64,000 bases of DNA from Glacieibacterium frigidum (lineage in GTDB: Bacteria; Pseudomonadota; Alphaproteobacteria; Sphingomonadales; Sphingomonadaceae). The position numbers and the translations under genes were made by a program. The stretch is from positions 708,501 through 772,500 of the forward strand of contig NZ_VJWA01000001.1 of the NCBI RefSeq assembly GCF_007097155.1, written 5' to 3'. Of the stretch, positions 40,169 through 48,398 are shown in pieces (position 1 is the stretch's first letter; the number at the start of each line of letters is the position of its first letter). Below the pieces are notes generated by a model that was not told the DNA's origin, made no database searches, and saw only the letters and a list, made by a program, of their open reading frames with translations.

Positions 40169-41485
40169 TCAGGGCAGTAACGGCGACCAGGCCGGATCGG
40201 ACCCATCGAGCGGCGTGCGCAGCTTGCGCTCGTTCTGCCCCGACAGGTCGACCGAATAGAGATTGGCGGTGCCCGCGCGGCCGGCCAAACTGCGGAAGAA
40301 CAGCACGACGCGGCCGTTAGGCGACCAGGTCGGGCCCTCGTCCTGATAGGCGTTGGTCAGCAGGCGCTCGCCGCCGCCATCGGGCTTCATCACGCCGATG
40401 CGGAACTGGCCGCCGCCGAGCTTGGTGAACGCCACCAGGTCGCCGCGCGGGCTCCACACCGGCGTGGCGTAGCGGCCCGACCCGAAGCTGATCCGCGTCT
40501 GCCCGTCGCCGCCGGCGCCCATCGTGTAGAGCTGCTGCGTGCCGCCGCGGTCGCTCTCGAAGACGATGCGGCTGCCGTCGGGGCTGTACGACGGCGCGGT
40601 GTCGATGCCCGGCGCCGTGGTGAGGCGCGTCAGCTTGCGGCTGCCGAGGTCGAGGCGGTAGATGTCGGTATTGCCGCCGACCGCCATCGAGAAGATCAGA
40701 TTGTCGCCCGACGGCGAGAAGCGCGGCGCGAAGCTCATGTTGGGGAAGTCGCCGACCGCCTCCTGCGTGCCCGACCCGATCGTATAGACCCAGACGCGCG
40801 GCCGGTTGCCCTGGAAGCTCATGTAGGTGATCGTCTGCTGGTTCGGCGCGAAGCGCGGGGTGAGCACGAGGCTCTGCCCGTTGGTCAGGAAGCGGTGCCC
40901 CGCGCCGTCCTGGTCCATCACCGCGAGGCGCTTGATGCGCTTCGTCTTGGGTCCCGTCTCGCTGACATAGACGATGCGGCTGTCGAAGTAGCCGCTCTCG
41001 CCGGTCAGCCGCGAATAGACGAGATCGGCGCACTTGTGCGCCGCCCGCCGCCAGTTCGCCGCGGTCGTGACGAACCCCTGCCGCGCCAGCTCCTGCCCCG
41101 CGAACACGTCATAGGCATAGCACGCCAGCGTGATGCCGCCGTCGGGGTTGGCGGTGACGCTGCCGGTGACCAGTGCCTGCGCCGCGACGGTGCGCCAGCT
41201 CGCATACTGCGGCACGGTGGTGTCGGCCATGGTGACGGTCGTCGTGTAGGCCGCCGGATCGATCGGCCGGAACAGCCCCGACGAGCCGAGGTCGTTCGCA
41301 ATGACCTGCGCGACCTGCGCGCCGAGAGCGGCGGTGCTGCCCGCCGCGGTCGAGGTGGCAGCGGGGGTGGCGAACGCCGGCACCGCGATCGGCAGCGGCT
41401 GAGCGATGCCCGAATTGATGTCAACGCGGATCACCGCCGCGGCGGGGGTGGCGGCGAGGAGGGCGGCGAGAAAGATATGACGCAT
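40169..41485 (-). CDS. tolB: Tol-Pal system protein TolB
   Basis: 438 residues with a signal peptide (about 1-18). The N-terminal domain resembles TolB D1. The C-terminal beta-propeller has repeated blades such as [34 protein letters not shown] and [15 protein letters not shown], ending WSPLLP. Periplasmic partner of Pal. It starts 26 bp after the tolA stop, and pal follows after 23 bp. Confidence 0.96.
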   Translation of the reverse strand: MRHIFLAALLAATPAAAVIRVDINSGIAQPLPIAVPAFATPAATSTAAGSTAALGAQVAQVIANDLGSSGLFRPIDPAAYTTTVTMADTTVPQYASWRTVAAQALVTGSVTANPDGGITLACYAYDVFAGQELARQGFVTTAANWRRAAHKCADLVYSRLTGESGYFDSRIVYVSETGPKTKRIKRLAVMDQDGAGHRFLTNGQSLVLTPRFAPNQQTITYMSFQGNRPRVWVYTIGSGTQEAVGDFPNMSFAPRFSPSGDNLIFSMAVGGNTDIYRLDLGSRKLTRLTTAPGIDTAPSYSPDGSRIVFESDRGGTQQLYTMGAGGDGQTRISFGSGRYATPVWSPRGDLVAFTKLGGGQFRIGVMKPDGGGERLLTNAYQDEGPTWSPNGRVVLFFRSLAGRAGTANLYSVDLSGQNERKLRTPLDGSDPAWSPLLP

Positions 41486-41511
41486 GGAGCTACCTTAACG
41501 AAAGAATGCGG

Positions 41512-42333
41512 CTAGGTCATTTCAGAGGGATCGAAGTTCAGCTCGAAGGCCTTCCACGCGTCGTACATGTCGGCGGGGAGTTTCAGCGGGGCGCACCTTA
41601 ACACGGCCCGAACGGCGGTGTCGGCGAAGGCTTTCGCGTAACCGGCGTTGCCGCCCGTCGCGCCAGTCTGCGAGACGACCGTCGGCTGGCCGACCACGCG
41701 GCCGTCCCTGGTCAGCTGGATCGCCAGCACCACGGTCATCTTCTTGACGTCGCTGCCGCCGATCGGCGGGTTCCAGCACGGCGCGATCTGGGCGCGGATC
41801 GCGGCCGCGAGGCTCGCGGTCGCGCGGCCGTCGAGCTTGGCCGCCTTGGGCACCGAGATTTCGATCGACTTGGCGAAGGCCTGGGGGTCGCGGACCTTCT
41901 TGGGCGCCTTGGGCAGGCTCTTGTCGATCAGGCTGCTGAGTTCGGCGAGGTCGAGCTTCTCCGGCTTCGGCACCGGCTTCGCGGCGGCGACCTTGGGAGG
42001 CGTCGGCTTGGGCTTGGGCTTGGGTTCGGGTTTCGGCGGCTGGGGCTTCGGCACCGGATCGGGGGTCGGCGCGGGTTCGGGCGGTGCAGGTTCGGGCGGC
42101 GCCGGCTCGGGCTCGGGCGCGGGCGGCGGGGCGCTCGTCTCTTGCGGCGCGGCGTCCATCGACGGCTTGGGCAGTTCGGTCACCCGCGTCTCGGGCGCGA
42201 CGTCGAGCAGTTCGACCGCGACCGCCTCCTCGAACAGCGGCGGCCGCTCCATCGACGCCCAGCCGAGCGACAGCGCCGCGAACAGCGCGATATGCGCCAC
42301 GCCCGCGCCGAGCAGCGCCTGGCGTTCGGTCAC
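41512..42333 (-). CDS. tolA: TolA-type energy-transducing protein
   Basis: 273 residues from a GTG at 42331-42333 that overlaps the tolR stop (GTGA). One N-terminal transmembrane helix (about 8-25) is followed by a long periplasmic Pro-rich spacer (about 60-120) with PEP/PKP repeats, then a helical segment and a TonB-like C-terminal domain (IRAQIAPCWNPP, TVVLAIQLTRDGRVVGQPTVV). It links the TolQR motor to TolB/Pal. The Pro-rich spacer replaces the Ala/Lys helix of the E. coli protein. Upstream frame extension is a tolR shadow. Confidence 0.9.
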   Translation of the reverse strand: MTERQALLGAGVAHIALFAALSLGWASMERPPLFEEAVAVELLDVAPETRVTELPKPSMDAAPQETSAPPPAPEPEPAPPEPAPPEPAPTPDPVPKPQPPKPEPKPKPKPTPPKVAAAKPVPKPEKLDLAELSSLIDKSLPKAPKKVRDPQAFAKSIEISVPKAAKLDGRATASLAAAIRAQIAPCWNPPIGGSDVKKMTVVLAIQLTRDGRVVGQPTVVSQTGATGGNAGYAKAFADTAVRAVLRCAPLKLPADMYDAWKAFELNFDPSEMT

Positions 42334-42755
42334 CGCCCCGCCTTCTCCGGCTGGCTGACCAGCGCGACGCGCTTGAAGCCCGCGGCCGAGACTTCGCCGA
42401 CGACGCCCATGACGCGGCCATAGTCGAGGCTGGTGTCGGCGCGGACATAGACGCGCGTGTCGTCGCTGCGCGCGCCCCGGATGGCGCTGAGCTTGGCGGT
42501 CAGTCCGCCGCCCTCGATTCTCATCTCGTCGACGAACACGTCGCCCGCCTTGTCGATCGACACCTGGACCGGGGTGTCGTCGGCCTTCAGAGCGCTCGCC
42601 TTGCTGTCGGGCAGGTCGACCGGCACGCCGGTGACGAGCAGCGGCGCAGTGACCATGAAGATGATCAACAGCACCAGCATCACGTCGACCATCGGCGTGA
42701 CGTTGATCTCCGCCATCGGCAGGCGGCGCCCGCCGCGATGCTTGGGGGTGATCAT
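42330..42755 (-). CDS. tolR: TolR/ExbD-family protein
   Basis: 141 residues from ATG 42753-42755 (GTG at 42764 possible). A single transmembrane helix follows MAEINVTPMVDVMLVLLIIF, which contains the conserved Asp that carries protons. VPVDLPDSKA and VYVRADTSLDYGRVM match ExbD/TolR. With TolQ it forms the proton-driven motor. Its 3' end overlaps tolA (GTGA). The 127-bp gap to tolQ, filled by a perfect inverted repeat, is the only sizeable gap in the operon. Confidence 0.94.
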   Translation of the reverse strand: MITPKHRGGRRLPMAEINVTPMVDVMLVLLIIFMVTAPLLVTGVPVDLPDSKASALKADDTPVQVSIDKAGDVFVDEMRIEGGGLTAKLSAIRGARSDDTRVYVRADTSLDYGRVMGVVGEVSAAGFKRVALVSQPEKAGR

Positions 42756-42770
42756 GAGCCACACCGATTG

Positions 42771-42864
42771 TCGTCATGCTGGCGAACGCCAGCACCCACG
42801 GCGGTGCAAGCTCGGCCGATCGTGTTTGCTCGACCATGGGTGCTGGCGTTCGCCAGCATGACGA
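42771..42864. repeat. Inverted repeat, family B, between tolQ and tolR
   Basis: Two perfect 28-bp arms (42771-42798 and 42837-42864) surround a 38-bp spacer. Each arm has an inner palindrome (GCTGGCG, AA, CGCCAGC). The sequence differs from the family A pairs. It could fold in the mRNA and change the ratio of tolQ to tolR-tolA expression. Confidence 0.9.
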
Positions 42865-42882
42865 TGATTGCGGGGGCTGGCC

Positions 42883-43578
42883 TCACCGGTCCTCCATCCC
42901 ATCCAGCTGCCGCGACAACAGCCCGTGGAATTCCTCGCCGAACGAACTCAGCCGCGCCTCGAGGCGGCCGAGACCGTGCAGCAGCCGGTTGTACCCGATC
43001 ACCGCGGGGATCGCCGCGAACAGGCCGATGGCGGTGGCGAACAACGCCTCGGCGATGCCCGGCGCGACGACCGCGAGCGTCGTGTTCTGCGACGCCGCGA
43101 TGCCGGTGAAGCTGCGCATGATCCCCCATACCGTGCCGAACAGCCCGACGAAGGGCGCCACCGCGCCGATGGTCGCGAGCACGTTCAACCGGTCGCCGAG
43201 GTCGTCGATTTCGCGCGCGATCGCGACGCCCAGGATCGAGGTCAGTCGGGCGCGCACGCCCTCGCGGTCGATGCGGCCCTTGCCGAGGCTGCGCCGCCAC
43301 TCGTTCATCCCCGCGACGAACATCCGCGCCGAGGGGTGCTTGGCCTTCGACGCCGGCTCGTACAGCGCGTCGAGGCTGTCGGCCTTCCAGAACCAGTCCT
43401 CGAAGCTCTTCGCCTGCGCGTTGATCGTCTTCAGGCGGCGCGTCCGCTCGAAGATGATCGCCCACGACCAGACGCTCGCCGCGAGCAGCCCGAACATCAC
43501 GATCTTGATGACGATATCGGCCTGCACGAACAGCGCCCAGGGGCTGAGATCGGCAGCGGCTTGCACGACGGGTTCCAT
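42883..43578 (-). CDS. tolQ: TolQ proton-channel protein
   Basis: 231 residues from ATG 43576-43578. Three transmembrane segments (about 18-36, 130-155, 165-190) include VAPFVGLFGTVWGIMRSF and IAEALFATAIGLFAAIPAV, the ExbB/TolQ signature. The start shares one base with the ybgC stop (TGATG). Motor component of the Tol-Pal system. Confidence 0.95.
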   Translation of the reverse strand: MEPVVQAAADLSPWALFVQADIVIKIVMFGLLAASVWSWAIIFERTRRLKTINAQAKSFEDWFWKADSLDALYEPASKAKHPSARMFVAGMNEWRRSLGKGRIDREGVRARLTSILGVAIAREIDDLGDRLNVLATIGAVAPFVGLFGTVWGIMRSFTGIAASQNTTLAVVAPGIAEALFATAIGLFAAIPAVIGYNRLLHGLGRLEARLSSFGEEFHGLLSRQLDGMEDR

Positions 43579-44030
43579 CAATTCTCCGTTTCGGCGCTTT
43601 GCCGCAGTTGTTCGAAACGCTGGGCCCATTCGCGCGGTTGCCGCTGCGGGCGCCCTTGCGCGTCGAGCCAGCACGCGGTGACGGCTGCGTCGGTCAGCAC
43701 TTCGTCGCCGCGGCGCACCTGCTGCGTCATCACCGTCGCCGCGGCGCGCACCCGCGTCACCCAGCTGACGACGGTCAGATCATCACCCAGCCGCGCCGGG
43801 CGCTTGTAGGCGATGCTCAGGTCGGCGACCGCGAAATAGCCCTGCGCGGCGCCCAGCAGCGCAAGCTGGTCGATGCCGCACAGCACGAGCATGTCGGAGC
43901 GCGCGCGCTCCATGTAGCGCAGATAGTTGGCGTGGTAGACGACACCGGTCAGGTCGGTGTCCTCGAAATACGCACGCGCGGCGAAGCGATGGACGCCGCG
44001 CGCGTCGAACTGGCCGGTGGCTGCAGACAT
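43578..44030 (-). CDS. ybgC: YbgC-family acyl-CoA thioesterase
   Basis: 150 residues from ATG 44028-44030. Hot-dog-fold thioesterase with the signature YFEDTDLTGVVYHANYLRYMERAR. It hydrolyses acyl-CoA thioesters and is the usual first gene of tol-pal operons. Longer upstream frames overlap the ceramidase-like gene's 3' side and are shadows. Confidence 0.94.
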   Translation of the reverse strand: MSAATGQFDARGVHRFAARAYFEDTDLTGVVYHANYLRYMERARSDMLVLCGIDQLALLGAAQGYFAVADLSIAYKRPARLGDDLTVVSWVTRVRAAATVMTQQVRRGDEVLTDAAVTACWLDAQGRPQRQPREWAQRFEQLRQSAETEN

Positions 44031-44086
44031 TGCGAATGCGTTTAGGCGACCGTGCGTCGCGTTGGAAGCTCGCCCCGTCGCGGTCG

Positions 44087-44860
44087 CTAACCGGCGCGGC
44101 GTTCGGAACGGTAATAGGCGTAGCTGCAGGCGATCGCCGCCGCACCCAGCAAATGCCAGATCGCATGCCCCTGCAGCCAGCTTTCCGGCGCACAGACGCG
44201 CCCCGTGTTGTCGAGGATCCAGATGCCGAACGCCACCGCCTTGGCAGCGATGCCCGCGAGGTACCAGCCGGTCACGACCCCCGGCCGCCGGGGCCGCGCG
44301 AACGCCATCTCGATCAGGATCGAGGTCAGCAACAGGACGAGGAAGGCATAGCGCCGTGCGTCGGGGACGATGTAGAGGATCGCGACCAGCGCCGCGACGA
44401 GCGCGACGTAGAGCAGCGCCGCCTGGCCGGTGCCGAGGCCCCGCCAGCGCGCGATCGCGTAGGTCAGCGAGAAGCCCGTCAGCAGATACATGCCGACGAC
44501 ATCGGCGAACTGCCCCCATAGCGTCAGCGTCGCGTGCAGCAGCGCGCTGCCGACCCCGATGACGACGGCGCTGAACCCGTACCAGACGACGCCCGGCCCC
44601 TGGAACGCGGTGTCGGTCCGCGACCGCGCCGACACCATGATCCAGCTGCCGACGAGCAGATAGCCGATCACCGAGATCGTGTTCGACGGCTGCAGCATCA
44701 GCTGGCCGGTGCGCGGCAGCTCGCAGAAACAGCGCGTCGCCTGGCACGACGCGGGCAGGTAGCGCGTCCAGTCGGGACCCAGCATGACGAGGATCGCCCA
44801 GGTGGCGAGCGACCAGGCCGCGGCGAGGGCGATGGCGGGAAGGGCGCGGCGGCTGGTCAT
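44087..44860 (-). CDS. Ceramidase-like (CREST superfamily) membrane protein
   Basis: 257 residues with about seven hydrophobic segments. Ser105, His109 and Asp120 lie in GSALLHATLTLWGQFAD, with spacing S-x3-H-x10-D. His232 and His236 form HxxxH in QGHAIWHLLGA. This arrangement matches the zinc-site residues of alkaline ceramidases and other CREST hydrolases (human ACER3: Ser77, His81, Asp92, His217, His221). CxCE and QPSNTISVIGYL near the N-terminus also fit. It likely hydrolyses an amide in a sphingolipid or another lipid at the inner membrane. It lies upstream of ybgC with a 56-bp gap, so it may be co-transcribed with tol-pal. Confidence 0.78.
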   Translation of the reverse strand: MTSRRALPAIALAAAWSLATWAILVMLGPDWTRYLPASCQATRCFCELPRTGQLMLQPSNTISVIGYLLVGSWIMVSARSRTDTAFQGPGVVWYGFSAVVIGVGSALLHATLTLWGQFADVVGMYLLTGFSLTYAIARWRGLGTGQAALLYVALVAALVAILYIVPDARRYAFLVLLLTSILIEMAFARPRRPGVVTGWYLAGIAAKAVAFGIWILDNTGRVCAPESWLQGHAIWHLLGAAAIACSYAYYRSERRAG

Positions 44861-44907
44861 GCGCGCAGCTTATAAGAACGCGGGCGCACCGCAACTCGCG
44901 AACTCCT

Positions 44908-45012
44908 GTCATCCCCGCGAAGGCGGGGACCCGTACGCTGGACCGATGAAGCACGGCGCCGCCCTCGACCCCGCAGCCCGGGACTATGGGTCCCCGCCTT
45001 CGCGAGGATGAC
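44908..45012. repeat. REP-like inverted pair, family A (copy 3, degenerate)
   Basis: Arms 44908-44932 and 44988-45012 are reverse complements over 25 bp with one mismatch, and share the core of the other family A pairs. The spacer is 55 bp. It occupies the gap between the ceramidase-like start and the epimerase 3' end. Confidence 0.82.
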
Positions 45013-45025
45013 GACGGCTGTGCTT

Positions 45026-45994
45026 CTATTCCGAGCTCACACCCCGAAACGCATCGATGGTAAGCCGCAGTCCCTTGGCGAGATCAACCTCCGGCCTCCA
45101 GCCGAGCACCCGCTGCGCCAGGGCGATGTCGGGCCGGCGCTGGCGGGGTTCGTCGGGGATGGGCGGGGCAAGGCGGATCTCCGACCGGCTGCCGGTCAGC
45201 TCGACGATCAGCTGCGCCAACTCGCCGATCGAGACTTCCTCGGAGTTGCCGATGTTGATCGGCCCCAGCCCGACCGGCGCATCGATCAGCGCGGCGAAGG
45301 CCGCCGTGAAATCGTCGACGAAGCAGAAGGAGCGGGTGCGGCTGCCGTCGCCGTTGACGACCAGCGGCTCGCCGCGCAGCGCCGCACCGATGAACTGGGG
45401 GATGACGCGCCCGTCCGCCGGGTTCGTGCCGGGGCCGTAGACGTTGAAGATCCGGGCGATCGTGACGTCGACCCCGTGCTGCCGGGCATACGCCGCGCAC
45501 AGCGCCTCGGCGGCGCGCTTGCCCTCGACGTAAGCTGCGCGCGGACCGACGGGGCTGGTCCGCCCGACATAGGCCTCGGACTGAAGCGCATCGTCGGGGT
45601 CGCCGTAGATCTCGGAGGTCGACGCCTGGACGACGCGCGCGCCGTCGCGGCGTGCCGCATCGAGCACCTGCGCCATGCCGGTGACGTTGGTCATCACCGT
45701 GCGCACGGCGTCGCGCATGTAATCCGCGGGCGCAGCGGGGGAGGCGAGGTTCAGGATGACGTCGTAACGGCCGGTGATCGGCTCGCGGACGTCGGCATGG
45801 ATGAAGTCGCAGCCGGCAGGCACGTTCTCGGCGTGTCCCGACGACAGGTCGTCGAGCGCCGTGACGCGCCAGCCTTCCTCGAGCAGCCGCGCGCACAGCG
45901 CCCCGCCCAGGAACCCGGCACCGCCGGTCACCAGAACAGCACGCGGCCCGCCACCTGCCGGGACGCGGCGGGTGGCGGGCGCGGTGGTCGTCAT
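45026..45994 (-). CDS. NAD-dependent nucleotide-sugar epimerase/decarboxylase (UXS-like)
   Basis: 322 residues. Extended short-chain dehydrogenase: NAD motif GGAGFLG (24-30), STSEIYGDP, and the catalytic Tyr155/Lys159 in YVEGK. VIPQFIGAALRGEPLVV and RSFCFVDDF resemble UDP-glucuronate decarboxylases, which make UDP-xylose, but a 4,6-dehydratase or epimerase is possible. Likely feeds surface polysaccharide or glycosphingolipid synthesis. It lies 33 bp after rplS on the same strand and could read through from that operon. Confidence 0.82.
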   Translation of the reverse strand: MTTTAPATRRVPAGGGPRAVLVTGGAGFLGGALCARLLEEGWRVTALDDLSSGHAENVPAGCDFIHADVREPITGRYDVILNLASPAAPADYMRDAVRTVMTNVTGMAQVLDAARRDGARVVQASTSEIYGDPDDALQSEAYVGRTSPVGPRAAYVEGKRAAEALCAAYARQHGVDVTIARIFNVYGPGTNPADGRVIPQFIGAALRGEPLVVNGDGSRTRSFCFVDDFTAAFAALIDAPVGLGPINIGNSEEVSIGELAQLIVELTGSRSEIRLAPPIPDEPRQRRPDIALAQRVLGWRPEVDLAKGLRLTIDAFRGVSSE

Positions 45995-46027
45995 GCAAGC
46001 AGCTGCCGAAGCATCGCCGCGCGCGGA

Positions 46028-46417
46028 TTACTCCGCGGCGACGGCCTTCGCCGGACGCGGGTCGCGCTTCTCGACGATACGCGCCGACTTGCCCGAGCGA
46101 CCGCGCAGATAATACAGCTTGGCGCGCCGCACTACGCCGCGACGCACGACCTCGATCGTGTCGATGTTCGGCGAATACAGCGGAAAGACGCGCTCGACGC
46201 CCTCGCCGAAGCTGATCTTGCGGACCGTGAAGTTGCTGCCCATGCCCTTGTTCGAGCGCGCGATGCACACGCCCTCGTAGTTCTGGACGCGGGTGCGCTC
46301 GCCTTCGACGACCCGCACGCCGACGCGCAGCGTGTCGCCGGCACGGAACTGCGGGACCTTCTTGGTCTCCATGAACTTGGCGATGTTTTCCGCCTCGATC
46401 GTCTGGATGAGATTCAT
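46028..46417 (-). CDS. rplS: Large ribosomal subunit protein bL19
   Basis: 129 residues. [15 protein letters not shown] and [24 protein letters not shown] are characteristic of bL19, with [17 protein letters not shown] and a basic C-terminal region. The start is 1 bp after the trmD stop; the normal rpsP-rimM-trmD-rplS order is preserved. Confidence 0.96.
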   Translation of the reverse strand: MNLIQTIEAENIAKFMETKKVPQFRAGDTLRVGVRVVEGERTRVQNYEGVCIARSNKGMGSNFTVRKISFGEGVERVFPLYSPNIDTIEVVRRGVVRRAKLYYLRGRSGKSARIVEKRDPRPAKAVAAE

Positions 46418-46418
46418 C

Positions 46419-47150
46419 TCATTCCTCTTTCTTCTGTCGTCGCGCGCCAGAGGGCGACAGAACCCGAGCGCTGGAGTAGCGCTCCCACAGGTCCGGCCGC
46501 CTTAGCCGTGTATCCGCCTCCGATTGCGCCTGTCGCCAGGCCGCGATCTTCGCGTGATCCCCCGATCGCAACACTTCGGGAATCCCGAGGCCCTCCCAGA
46601 CGGGCGGCCTCGTATAGTGCGGATGTTCGAGAAGGCCGCTTTCGAAGCTCTCGTCGTCCCCGCTCAAGGGCGCGCCCATTACACCGGGGAGCAGCCGCAC
46701 GCAAGCATCGAGCAGCACAAGTGCCGCGGTCTCGCCGCCCGACAGGATATAGTCGCCGATGCTGACTTCCTCGATGCCCCGCGCGGCGAACAGGCGCTCG
46801 TCGAACCCCTCGAACCGGCCGCAGAGGAGGGTGACGCCGGGGCCCTTGGCGAGGTCGCGCACGCGCGCCTGGGTGAGGGGGGCACCCCGCGGCGTCATCG
46901 CCAGCACAGGCGTCCCGTCCGCCACGCCGTCGATCGCCGCCGCGACGACATCCGCCCGCAACACCATCCCCGGCCCCCCGCCGGCGGGGGTGTCGTCGAC
47001 GCTCCGGTGTTTGTCGGTCGCGAAGTCGCGGATGTTTGCGGCGCGGAGGGACCATACGCCGTCAGCGAGCGCGCGCCCGGCGAGGCTCTGGCCCAGCGGC
47101 CCGGGGAATATCTCCGGGTAGAGGGTGAGGACGGTGGCGGACCAGGTCAA
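46419..47150 (-). CDS. trmD: tRNA (guanine-N1)-methyltransferase
   Basis: 243 residues. TrmD makes m1G37 in tRNAs with a G36; this prevents frameshifts and is usually essential. The knot region has [25 protein letters not shown] and [10 protein letters not shown]. The start appears to be TTG (47148-47150), overlapping the toxin gene's stop as TTGA; it gives the usual N-terminus (M)[12 protein letters not shown]. No ATG is available nearby. Translation of this gene is therefore probably coupled to the preceding toxin gene. Confidence 0.95.
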   Translation of the reverse strand: MTWSATVLTLYPEIFPGPLGQSLAGRALADGVWSLRAANIRDFATDKHRSVDDTPAGGGPGMVLRADVVAAAIDGVADGTPVLAMTPRGAPLTQARVRDLAKGPGVTLLCGRFEGFDERLFAARGIEEVSIGDYILSGGETAALVLLDACVRLLPGVMGAPLSGDDESFESGLLEHPHYTRPPVWEGLGIPEVLRSGDHAKIAAWRQAQSEADTRLRRPDLWERYSSARVLSPSGARRQKKEE

Positions 47151-47527
47151 AGCGGCAGGGTCCAGTTTTCGACCTTCAGGCCCGGCACGTCGGAAAAGTG
47201 CTTCAAATTGTCGGTTACGACGATCAGGTCTTGGGACAGCGCGTGAGCCGCGATGAGTCGATCATAACTGGCGCGCTTGAAGGGCAAGGTGCTATAGGCC
47301 ATCGCGGCCTTGTAATCGAAGCTAAGTATTGGAACCTCTTCGACAAATTCCCTCAACTGCTCGACGGGTGGCGGCTTGCTGTTGAGCGAACCATAGACAA
47401 CCTCAGCAAAAGCAACCGCCGAAGTGACGATGTCGCCCTCGTCGCATTCAGCCGCACGGCTCACGATGCCGACGTCGTCATTGAGGACCAGCGCGATGAT
47501 CACATTGGCGTCGAGTAGATACTTCAT
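47147..47527 (-). CDS. PIN-domain toxin (VapC-like)
   Basis: 126 residues. PIN-domain ribonuclease fold with acidic residues Asp6 (LLDANV), Glu42 (FAEVVYG), Asp89 ([10 protein letters not shown]) and Asp106 (VVTDN), the complete metal-binding set. VapC-type toxins cut tRNA or rRNA and are held in check by a co-encoded antitoxin. GC content is lower than the flanking rimM and trmD. It overlaps the antitoxin by 4 bp (ATGA) and trmD by 3 bp (TTGA). Toxic activity is inferred from family membership. Confidence 0.88.
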   Translation of the reverse strand: MKYLLDANVIIALVLNDDVGIVSRAAECDEGDIVTSAVAFAEVVYGSLNSKPPPVEQLREFVEEVPILSFDYKAAMAYSTLPFKRASYDRLIAAHALSQDLIVVTDNLKHFSDVPGLKVENWTLPL

Positions 47528-47880
47528 CCGTCGTTGTCAGCTTCGCGATCCCATCGAAGGGCCCGCTCTTCGAACAGTCGATCCTCGTCCTTGATGTAGT
47601 TCAAAGCCTTCGCCGAACCTGCAACTTTTGCGACGTTGAACTTGCGCTTCGGCTGATGGACAGGCTCGAAGGACAGGAACATGCCATGTTCGACCGTCAG
47701 GTCCATCTCCATTCCAGCAGTCAGATTGGTACCAGCCGGGATCCGTACCGCCAGCGAGTTACCTGACTTGAAGATTCTCGTACGGGTCCGCCGTTTGTCG
47801 ATTGGCTTCAACCAAGGCACTGAGCCAAACACCCGATCGAGCGCAAGACGACGCTCTTCCAAATCGCTTATGTCCGCCAT
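47524..47880 (-). CDS. AbrB/SpoVT-type antitoxin (VapB/MazE-like)
   Basis: 118 residues from ATG 47878-47880, with GGAGG 5 nt upstream; a GTG just before it is too close to that site. The central segment RTRIFKSGNSLAVRIPAG and the following LTVEHGMFLSFEP form a swapped-hairpin AbrB DNA-binding domain. The C-terminal part (NYIKDEDRLFEERALRWDRE) likely wraps the toxin. An N-terminal helical stretch of about 30 residues precedes the AbrB domain, longer than in many VapB proteins. It probably binds the paired palindromes at 47891-47911. Confidence 0.85.
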   Translation of the reverse strand: MADISDLEERRLALDRVFGSVPWLKPIDKRRTRTRIFKSGNSLAVRIPAGTNLTAGMEMDLTVEHGMFLSFEPVHQPKRKFNVAKVAGSAKALNYIKDEDRLFEERALRWDREADNDG

Positions 47881-47890
47881 CACCGCCTCC

Positions 47891-47911
47891 GTATATACTC
47901 CGCGTATATAC
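47891..47911 (-). promoter_or_regulatory. Paired palindromic operator/promoter of the toxin-antitoxin unit
   Basis: Two identical 8-bp palindromes GTATATAC (47891-47898 and 47904-47911) are separated by 5 bp, so they are 13 bp apart. They lie 10-31 bp upstream of the antitoxin ATG and end on the first base of the rimM stop codon. The arrangement suits a dimeric AbrB-type autorepressor, and the TATATA segments could supply a -10 element. Confidence 0.65.
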
Positions 47912-48393
47912 TAATCGACGTAGGCAGGGTCAATCGTCACCGCTTCGCCGACATCGGGCACGGCGGCGGGGGTGAAGGGGACCATGAAGGTCTTGCCGTC
48001 GGGTTTGGCGATCTCGAGGATGTCGCCTGCGCCGAAGTTCTCGACCGCGACGATCTCGCCGAGGGGCGCGCCGGCGGTGTCGACGGCGGCCAGCCCGATC
48101 AGGTCGCTGACGTAGAATTCGCCCTCGTCGAGCGCGGGCAGCGTGTCGCGGGGCACGGTCAGGGGAATGCCGCGCAGGCCTTCCGCCGCGGTACGGTCGG
48201 CGACTTCGGCGAACTTCGCTACGGCACCGATCTTGTCGGGGCGCAGGCGGGTCAGGGTCAGGGTGCGGCCGCCCGCCTCGAACACCTTGTGGCGTTCGAG
48301 GCTGGCGAGCGATTCGGCGAACAGCTTGAGGCGAACCTCGCCGCCGATGCCGTGCGCGCCCGCGATCCCTGCGAGGGTGACGCGGGCGCTCAT
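47911..48393 (-). CDS. rimM: Ribosome maturation factor RimM
   Basis: 160 residues. N-terminal VTLAGIAGAHGIGGEVRLK and C-terminal PRC-barrel with EFYVSDLIGLAAVD, VENFGAGDILEI and FMVPFTPAAVPDV are typical. RimM helps 30S assembly and 16S processing. It starts 5 bp after rpsP. The trmD gene that normally follows is displaced by the toxin-antitoxin pair. Confidence 0.95.
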   Translation of the reverse strand: MSARVTLAGIAGAHGIGGEVRLKLFAESLASLERHKVFEAGGRTLTLTRLRPDKIGAVAKFAEVADRTAAEGLRGIPLTVPRDTLPALDEGEFYVSDLIGLAAVDTAGAPLGEIVAVENFGAGDILEIAKPDGKTFMVPFTPAAVPDVGEAVTIDPAYVD

Positions 48394-48398
48394 GCGCG

